A stretch of DNA of 10,773 bases from DAOUKH01 sp034420775 (GTDB lineage: Bacteria; Chloroflexota; Dehalococcoidia; SHYB01). Where the stretch lies: assembly GCA_034420775.1 (NCBI GenBank), contig DAOUKZ010000231.1, positions 1-10,773 on the forward strand. The letters run 5' to 3'. Below the pieces are notes generated by a model. The model had not been told where the DNA came from. It saw nothing but the letters and a program-made list of their open reading frames with translations, and made no database searches. Positions 5,635 to 10,773 of the stretch are shown here, piece by piece. A program made the translations under genes and the position numbers. Every line of letters starts with the position of its first letter. Position 1 is the stretch's first letter.

Positions 5635-7653
5635 GTGGACGCTTACGCAACCGACGCCATCCGGAACGTGGTGAGCCTGTCGCACAGCGGCGCGGGGAAG
5701 ACCGCGCTCGCCGAGGCGATGCTCCACGGTTCGGGCGCCATCAACCGTCTCGGCACGATCGCCGACGGCAACACGGTGTGCGACTACGAGCCGGAGGAGG
5801 TCGACCGCCAGAGCAGCATCCAGCTCGCGCTCGCCCCCGTCGAGTGGAACGGGGTGAAGATCAACTTCATCGACACCCCCGGCTACGCCGACTTCTCCGG
5901 CGAGGTGGGATCGGCGCTCGCGGCGGCCGACTTCGCCGCGCTCGTGGTGAGCGCCGTCGATGGGGTGGAGGTCGGCGCGGAGTCGACCTGGCGCCAGGCC
6001 GAGGCCAAGGGTCTCCCCCGCATGGTCATCATCAACAAGATGGACCGGGAGAACGCCGACTTTCATCAGGTGCTCGACCAGCTCAAGGAACGGCTCGACC
6101 GCCGGTGCGTCCCCTTCAACCTCCCCGACGGGGCGGAGAGCGCGTTCGGCGGCGTGGTGAACCTGATCGAGGCCGAGGGGTCGGTCGACCGCTTCGACGA
6201 GTTCCGCGAGCAGCTCGTCGAGGCCGCCGCCGAGTCGGAGGACGCCCTCACCGAAAAGTACCTGGAAGAGGGCGACCTGACCCCCGACGAAATCCTCCAA
6301 GGCCTCAAGCTCGGCATCACTTCGGGGACGATCTTCCCCGTCGTCGCGACGGCTGCGACGAAAGAGACGGGCATCACCGAGCTTCTCGATCTGCTGAAGG
6401 ACTACGCCCCCAGCCCGGCCGACGCGCAGCCGGTGAACGGCCAGGATGGCTCGGGCGGCGCGGTCGAGGTATCACCCGGCGACGACGGGCCGCTCGCCGC
6501 GCTCGTCTTCAAGACCACCGCCGACCCCTACGTGGGCAAGCTCTCGTTCTTCAAGGTCTGCCGCAACACGCTGAAGAGCGACTCGCAGGTGGTGAACGTC
6601 CGCACGGGGCAGACGGAGCGCATCGGCCAGGTCTTCGTTCCCCGGGGAAAGGGCCAGGAGAACGTGCCCTCACTGTCGCCGGGCGACATCGGCGCGGTGG
6701 CGAAGCTGCAGGACACCTCGACGGGCGACACGCTCGGCGTCAAGGACGGCGTGCGCCTCGAAAGCATTGAGTTCGGCAACCCCGTCTACAGCGTCTCGCT
6801 GGCGCCGAAGACCAAGGCCGACATGGACAAGATGGGCACGGCGATCGCCCGCGTCGTGGACGAAGACCCCAGCCTCCACATGACCCGTGAGCAGGCCACC
6901 GGCGAGACCGTGCTCTCCGGTCTCGGTGACGCGCACATCGACGTGGCCATCAAGCGCCTCCAGCGCAAGTTCGGCGTCGAGGCCATCGTCGGCACGCCCC
7001 GGGTCCCCTACCGCGAGACGGTAACGACGAAGACCGCCGTGGAGTACAAGCACAAGAAGCAGAGCGGCGGGCACGGCCAGTACGGGCACGTCCACCTCGA
7101 GCTCGAACCGCTGCCCAAGGGGAGCGGCTTGGAGTTCGAGACCCGTGTCGTCGGCGGCGCGGTGCCCCGGGAGTACTTCCCCGCCGTGGAGAAGGGCGTC
7201 ATGGAGGCGGCCCGCACCGGCGTCATCTCCGGCAGCCCCGTGGTCGACCTCAAGGTCACGCTCTTCGACGGCAGCTCGCACTCCGTCGACTCTTCGGGCA
7301 TGGCCTTCCAGATCGCGGCGTCGCAGGCGTTCAAGAAGGGGCTGCAGGCGGCCGGGCCGGTGATCCTCGAGCCCGTGATGAAGGTCGCGGTCACCGTGCC
7401 CGACGGCTACACCGGCGACGTCATGGGCGACCTCAACGGCAAGCGGGCCAAGGTGCTTGGCATGAACCCCGGCAACGGCACCACGACCATCGACGCCGAG
7501 GCGCCGCTGGCCGAGATGCAGCGCTACGCCCAGGACCTGCGCTCCATCGCCCAGGGCCGGGGCTTCTACTCGATGGAGTTCTCCCACTACGAGGAGCTGC
7601 CCGCCCACCTCGCGCAGAAGCTCCAAGAGACGATGGCCGCCGACGAAGCGTAG
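5635..7653 (+). CDS. Elongation factor G-like translational GTPase (EF-G2 type)
   Basis: A 672-residue paralogue of EF-G, slightly shorter than canonical factors of about 690-700. The GTG start is fixed by AGGAG 8 bases upstream. The G domain has P-loop SGAGKT (18-23), where true EF-G has DAGKT. Switch I reads DRQSSIQLA instead of the usual RGITI. G3 is DTPGYADF, with Tyr84 where EF-G has the GTPase-activating histidine. NKMD is at 134-137. Domain II follows at about 285-380 and domain III at about 385-460. Domain IV includes GGHGQYGHV and the tip loop SSHSVDSSGMAF with His549 kept, and domain V starts LEPVMKVAVTVPDGYTGDVMGDL (578-600). All five domains are intact, so ribosome binding is likely. 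Similar proteins are annotated EF-G2 or FusA2, and their role is poorly defined. Promoter and neighbours point to a single-gene unit. The standard fusA is presumably elsewhere in the genome. Confidence 0.92.
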   Translation: MDAYATDAIRNVVSLSHSGAGKTALAEAMLHGSGAINRLGTIADGNTVCDYEPEEVDRQSSIQLALAPVEWNGVKINFIDTPGYADFSGEVGSALAAADFAALVVSAVDGVEVGAESTWRQAEAKGLPRMVIINKMDRENADFHQVLDQLKERLDRRCVPFNLPDGAESAFGGVVNLIEAEGSVDRFDEFREQLVEAAAESEDALTEKYLEEGDLTPDEILQGLKLGITSGTIFPVVATAATKETGITELLDLLKDYAPSPADAQPVNGQDGSGGAVEVSPGDDGPLAALVFKTTADPYVGKLSFFKVCRNTLKSDSQVVNVRTGQTERIGQVFVPRGKGQENVPSLSPGDIGAVAKLQDTSTGDTLGVKDGVRLESIEFGNPVYSVSLAPKTKADMDKMGTAIARVVDEDPSLHMTREQATGETVLSGLGDAHIDVAIKRLQRKFGVEAIVGTPRVPYRETVTTKTAVEYKHKKQSGGHGQYGHVHLELEPLPKGSGLEFETRVVGGAVPREYFPAVEKGVMEAARTGVISGSPVVDLKVTLFDGSSHSVDSSGMAFQIAASQAFKKGLQAAGPVILEPVMKVAVTVPDGYTGDVMGDLNGKRAKVLGMNPGNGTTTIDAEAPLAEMQRYAQDLRSIAQGRGFYSMEFSHYEELPAHLAQKLQETMAADEA

Positions 7654-7675
7654 GCCTCGGGGTCTGGCGGGCGTG

Positions 7676-7716
7676 AGCCCTCCCTCAGTCTCTCCCAAGA
7701 GGGAGGGAGGTTTAAG
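7676..7716. repeat. Family A interspersed hairpin repeat, copy 3
   Basis: CCCTCCCTCAG is followed by stem TCTCTCCC (7689-7696) / GGGAGGGA (7701-7708) with loop AAGA, then GGTTTAAG. One C-to-T change relative to copy 2 turns a C-G pair into a T-G wobble, so pairing is kept. It starts 23 bases after the EF-G-like stop. With the short TTT after the stem it might serve as a weak terminator. Confidence 0.75.
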
Positions 7717-7771
7717 TGGCGCCCTGACGGTGAGGGAGACGTCCTCGAGTAACTCAGGGACGGGAAGGAGC

Positions 7772-7838
7772 AGCGCCCTTCGGGCGCTCGCGCGCCGCCA
7801 GGCGCGCGCCCTCTCTCGGTCTCCCCCAGGAGGGGGAG
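7772..7838. repeat. Three consecutive perfect hairpins
   Basis: Hairpin 1 is AGCGCCC (7772-7778) / GGGCGCT (7782-7788). Hairpin 2 is CGCGCGCC (7789-7796) / GGCGCGCG (7801-7808). Hairpin 3 is CTCCCCC (7821-7827) / GGGGGAG (7832-7838). The first two abut with no spacer. None is followed by a T-run, so they are not typical terminators. Confidence 0.7.
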
Positions 7839-7980
7839 AGGGCCTTTCAACCGTCCCGCCTCTCCTGTGGGGGCGCCTCCGGAGAGAGGGGCCACCGCTC
7901 CCCACCCCGGCCCTCTCTCTCATCTCCCCCACAGGCGAGAGGCCGGAAGGAGGCGCCGCCGACAGGGGTTGCGCAACGGA

Positions 7981-8009
7981 TTGACCCACCAGGGGGCGTG
8001 TGCTACGCT
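7981..8009 (+). promoter_or_regulatory. Promoter of the tRNA-Lys/tRNA-Leu genes
   Basis: TTGACC (7981-7986) and TACGCT (8004-8009) are spaced by 17 bases, with TG at 8001-8002 giving an extended -10. Transcription would start near 8016, 17 bases before tRNA-Lys. It is the only good promoter ahead of the tRNAs, and the 37-base gap between them suggests one precursor RNA. Confidence 0.65.
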
Positions 8010-8032
8010 CCGCGCTCCACCGGGTTGGTCCG

Positions 8033-8108
8033 GGGCCGCTAGCTCAATTGGTAGAGCAACTGACTCTTAATCAGTAGGTTACAGGTTCGAGTCCTGTGCG
8101 GCTCACCA
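8033..8108 (+). tRNA. tRNA-Lys (anticodon CTT), CCA encoded
   Basis: The cloverleaf is complete. The acceptor stem is GGGCCGC (8033-8039) with GCGGCTC (8098-8104), one G-T wobble, and discriminator A8105. CCA (8106-8108) is encoded in the DNA. The D arm lies in 8042-8057. The anticodon stem is ACTGA/TCAGT with loop CTCTTAA, anticodon CTT at 8066-8068. The T arm is ACAGG/CCTGT with loop TTCGAGT. CTT reads AAG lysine codons, the common ones in this GC-rich genome. Confidence 0.96.
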
Positions 8109-8145
8109 TCGCGCCGGGCTCGGATGCTGGGCCGGGGCCCGCGAT

Positions 8146-8227
8146 GGGGAAGTGTCGGAATTGGCAGACGAGCATGATTTAGGATCATGTGCCGAAAGGC
8201 GTAGGAGTTCGAGTCTCCTCTTCCCCA
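8146..8227 (+). tRNA. tRNA-Leu (anticodon TAG), CCA not encoded
   Basis: A class II tRNA with acceptor stem GGGGAAG (8146-8152) / CTTCCCC (8220-8226) and discriminator A8227. The anticodon stem is CATGA/TCATG with loop TTTAGGA, anticodon TAG at 8180-8182. A long variable arm (GCCGAAAGGC) is present, and the T arm is AGGAG/CTCCT with loop TTCGAGT. CTT, not CCA, follows the discriminator, so CCA must be added by nucleotidyltransferase, unlike the adjacent tRNA-Lys. Confidence 0.95.
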
Positions 8228-8267
8228 CTTCCTGAACTCCATACGGCGAGCACGTTACGCGCGAACA

Positions 8268-8276
8268 TGATATAAG
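8268..8276 (+). promoter_or_regulatory. Extended -10 promoter of oppD-oppF
   Basis: TGATATAAG is an extended -10 (TG, one base, then TATAAG at 8271-8276), which tolerates the lack of a clear -35 box. It predicts a start near 8283 and a leader of about 65 bases containing the hairpin at 8288-8314. Read-through from the tRNA promoter is possible, as no terminator follows tRNA-Leu. Confidence 0.45.
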
Positions 8277-8287
8277 GTAAGCTGGGC

Positions 8288-8314
8288 CGGGCGGCCGCCG
8301 GATGCGGTCGCCCG
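8288..8314 (+). promoter_or_regulatory. 11-bp stem-loop in the oppD leader
   Basis: The left arm 8288-8298 (CGGGCGGCCGC) pairs without a gap with the right arm 8304-8314 (GCGGTCGCCCG) through ten Watson-Crick pairs and one G-T wobble, with a five-base CGGAT loop. It starts a few bases after the predicted transcript start and ends 22 bases before the AGGAGG site. It may stabilise the mRNA or affect expression. No T-run follows, so it is not an intrinsic terminator. Confidence 0.5.
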
Positions 8315-8348
8315 TCAGATTAGGAAGGCCCAGGCGAGGAGGTCGGAA

Positions 8349-9409
<1,061 letters not shown>

Positions 9410-9413
<4 letters not shown>

Positions 9414-10456
9414 CGCAGGAAGCCGCCACCGAAGAGATCACACAAGACAGCGCCGCGAACGGCGACCGGTCCACCGACACCGGGGAAGTGTTGCTTGAGG
9501 TGCGCAACCTCAAGATGTACTTCCCGGTGACGCAGGGGATCGTCTTCCAGCGGAAGGTCGCCGACATCAAGGCCGTAGACGGCGTCAGTTTCCACATCAA
9601 CCGCGGCGAGACACTCGGCCTCGTGGGCGAGAGCGGCTGCGGCAAGACGACGACCGGCCGAGCCATTCTGCAGCTCTACCAGCCCACCGACGGCTCGGTG
9701 GTGTACGAGGGGCGCGACCTCACCGCGCTGCGTCCGGCCGAGATGCGGCCGATGCGGCAGCGGATGCAGATCATCTTCCAGGACCCGTACGGCTCCCTGA
9801 ATCCGCGCATGACCGCGGGCGGCATCATCGGCGAGCCGCTGGTCATCCACAACCTGGCGGAGACGAAGGAAGAGCGCGACGCGCGGGTGGAAGAGCTGCT
9901 CACGACGGTGGGGCTGAACCCGCACATGAAGGACCGCTACCCGCACGAGTTCTCCGGCGGGCAGCGGCAGCGCATCGGAGTAGCCCGGGCGCTGGCGGTG
10001 CAGCCCGACCTGATCGTCTGCGACGAGCCGGTCTCGGCGCTGGACGTGTCGATTCAGGCGCAGATCATCAACCTGCTGGAAGAGCTTCAGGAACAGTTCG
10101 GCCTGACCTACCTGTTCATCGCGCACGACCTCGCGGTCGTCCGGCACATCAGCGACCGGGTCGCGGTCATGTACCTGGGCAAGGTCATGGAGCTGGCCGA
10201 CCGGAACGAGCTCTACGAGAACCCGCTGCACCCGTACACCAAGGCGCTGCTGTCCGCGGTCCCGGTGCCCGACCCGGTGGTCGAGGCGAAGCGCGAGCGC
10301 ATCGTCCTGGAGGGCGACGTGCCGAGCCCGCTCAACCCGCCGACGGGGTGCGTCTTCCACACGCGCTGCCCCATCGCCATCGACGTCTGCAAGGCGGAGA
10401 TACCGGAGTGGCGGGAGATGGGCAAGGACCACTTCGTCGCCTGTCACCGCGTGTAG
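9410..10456 (+). CDS. oppF: Oligopeptide/dipeptide ABC transporter ATPase, OppF/DppF type
   Basis: A 348-residue partner ATPase to OppD, forming a heterodimeric motor. Walker A GESGCGKT is at 73-80, Q-loop Gln124 in IFQDPYGSLNPRM, signature FSGGQRQR at 181-188, Walker B LIVCDEP at 201-207 with Glu206, and His239. The insert around 39-52 before KAVDGVSF is usual in OppF. The C-terminal oligopeptide domain has CVFHTRC...C plus a late Cys (314, 320, 327, 345), the same four-cysteine layout as OppD. The ATG overlaps the oppD stop (ATGA, 9410-9413), with GAGGG about 5 bases upstream, so the two are translationally coupled. The first 26 residues are polar and acidic, as in OppD. A strong terminator 28 bases past the stop ends the operon, so no permease gene follows directly. 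Confidence 0.93.
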
Positions 10457-10483
10457 CGCGGGTTTTCAAGCAAGGCACCTTCG

Positions 10484-10513
10484 AGGGCGCCCCGGTTGGG
10501 GCGCTCTTGTTTT
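10484..10513 (+). terminator. Rho-independent terminator of oppD-oppF
   Basis: A ten-pair stem AGGGCGCCCC (10484-10493) / GGGGCGCTCT (10498-10507), with one G-T wobble, closes a GGTT tetraloop. It is followed by TTGTTTT. This is a classical intrinsic terminator, 28 bases past the oppF stop, and the only one in the window with a proper T-run. Confidence 0.88.
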
Positions 10514-10555
10514 GGTGGTGGGGGCGTGGTCGATGGGCGTTGGCGGGGGGCAGGG

Positions 10556-10595
10556 GCCCCTCATCTCAATCTTCTCCCCGAGGGAGAAGAGGTTT
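10556..10595. repeat. Family A interspersed hairpin repeat, divergent copy
   Basis: CCCCTCATCTCAATC is followed by stem CTTCTCCC (10571-10578) / GGGAGAAG (10582-10589) with loop CGA, then AGGTTT. Compared with copy 2, three stem positions differ on both arms so that every pair is kept. This is covariation within the window. Confidence 0.65.
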
Positions 10596-10604
10596 CGGAG
10601 GGAC

Positions 10605-10636
10605 CCGCCCTCAGTTCCTCCCATAAAGGGGGGGTT
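10605..10636. repeat. Family A interspersed hairpin repeat, copy 5
   Basis: CCGCCCTCAGTTC precedes stem CCTCCC (10617-10622) / GGGGGG (10628-10633), with one T-G wobble and loop ATAAA, the same loop as copies 1 and 2. The right flank is GTTCGG rather than GGTTTAAG, so this copy is worn or truncated at its 3' side. Confidence 0.6.
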
Positions 10637-10660
10637 CGGAGGGGGGCGCCGGAGGGGAGC

Positions 10661-10752
10661 CTTGCAGAGTGAGGGTCGCGGGCTACGTTGGGGTTGGCGC
10701 ACCCCCTCCGCCCCCCGCCCTCACCCCAACCCTCTCCCAGCGCGGGAGAGGG
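10661..10752. repeat. Family B long repeat, copy 2
   Basis: It matches 146-236 in direct orientation over its whole length, with scattered substitutions. The terminal hairpin CCCTCTCCC (10730-10738) / GGGAGAGGG (10744-10752) is identical in both arms to copy 1, but the loop is AGCGC instead of AGC. It probably continues toward the window end. Confidence 0.8.
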
Positions 10753-10773
10753 GGCGGACCGCCCCGCTCCACC

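Larger units (their letters stand above)
7654..8032. other. Gene-free stretch of tandem hairpins before the tRNAs
   Basis: No gene is credible in these 379 bases. The stretch holds a family A repeat (7676-7716), then three back-to-back perfect hairpins (7772-7838), then C/T- and G-rich segments. It ends in GGGTTGCGCAA (7966-7976), which also occurs at 279-289 in the first repeat block. A promoter for the tRNA genes occupies the last part (7981-8009). Confidence 0.7.
10457..10773. other. Gene-free region: terminator then repeat block
   Basis: These 317 bases hold the oppF terminator (10484-10513), two family A repeats (10556-10595 and 10605-10636) and a family B repeat (10661-10752). I see no gene. 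The order A then B matches positions 51-236. Confidence 0.7.

Noticed and set aside
5574..6770. A 398-codon plus-strand frame overlapping the start of the EF-G-like gene
   Set aside because: An Arg/Gly-rich out-of-frame translation of the GTPase gene, beginning inside its promoter.
6670..7989. A 439-codon minus-strand open frame opposite the EF-G-like gene
   Set aside because: It mirrors the coding bias of the real gene, has Arg/His/Leu/Gly-rich shadow composition and runs through the repeat block. No ribosome-binding site or domain is visible.
8228..8267. Terminator after tRNA-Leu
   Set aside because: No stem followed by a T-run is visible, so read-through toward oppD cannot be excluded.

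Overview
The window is high-GC bacterial chromosome, roughly two-thirds G+C by spot counts. It carries seven confident protein genes, a toxin-antitoxin pair, two tRNAs, and three intergenic stretches full of hairpin-forming repeats. GTG starts, TATAAT-like -10 boxes, Shine-Dalgarno sites and class II tRNA-Leu are all ordinary bacterial features. The elongation factor G paralogue (EF-G2 type) and the C/G-rich interspersed hairpins would fit a Chloroflexota or actinobacteria-like high-GC lineage. That placement is a guess, because no taxonomic marker is present.

Layout. Positions 1-381 hold no gene, only repeats. From 2891 down to 382 on the minus strand lies a copper-efflux operon: a small HMA copper chaperone (copZ), then, 5 bases on, a Cu(I) P1B-ATPase (copA). 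Divergent to it is an unrecognised 135-residue soluble protein (3037-3444). A HigB/HigA-like module in toxin-first order (3512-4218) follows, with lower GC than its neighbours and a dyad at its promoter/ribosome-binding site. Its stop codon overlaps, tail to tail, the stop of a minus-strand exported HEXXH protein (4215-5555), probably a membrane-anchored metalloprotease of no family I can name. Divergent from that is the EF-G-like GTPase (5635-7653), whose catalytic histidine position is tyrosine. A repeat-rich stretch without genes (7654-8032) precedes tRNA-Lys(CTT) and tRNA-Leu(TAG). Then come two overlapping ATPase genes of an oligopeptide/dipeptide ABC transporter (oppD, oppF; 8349-10456), closed by an intrinsic terminator. 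A last repeat block runs to the window end.

How it works together. Two true operons are visible: copZ-copA (copper capture and export) and oppD-oppF (ATPase pair). The Opp permeases and binding protein are not in the window, and the terminator after oppF suggests they are encoded elsewhere. The TA module, metalloprotease and EF-G paralogue look like independent units. The most unusual sequence-level signals are (i) an intergenic repeat family whose copies change sequence while keeping base pairing, (ii) a long composite repeat present in the same orientation at both window ends, and (iii) the toxin start site, where -10 box, Shine-Dalgarno and an inverted repeat overlap. No plainly novel multi-gene system was found. 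The repeat family and the metalloprotease are the best candidates for something undescribed.
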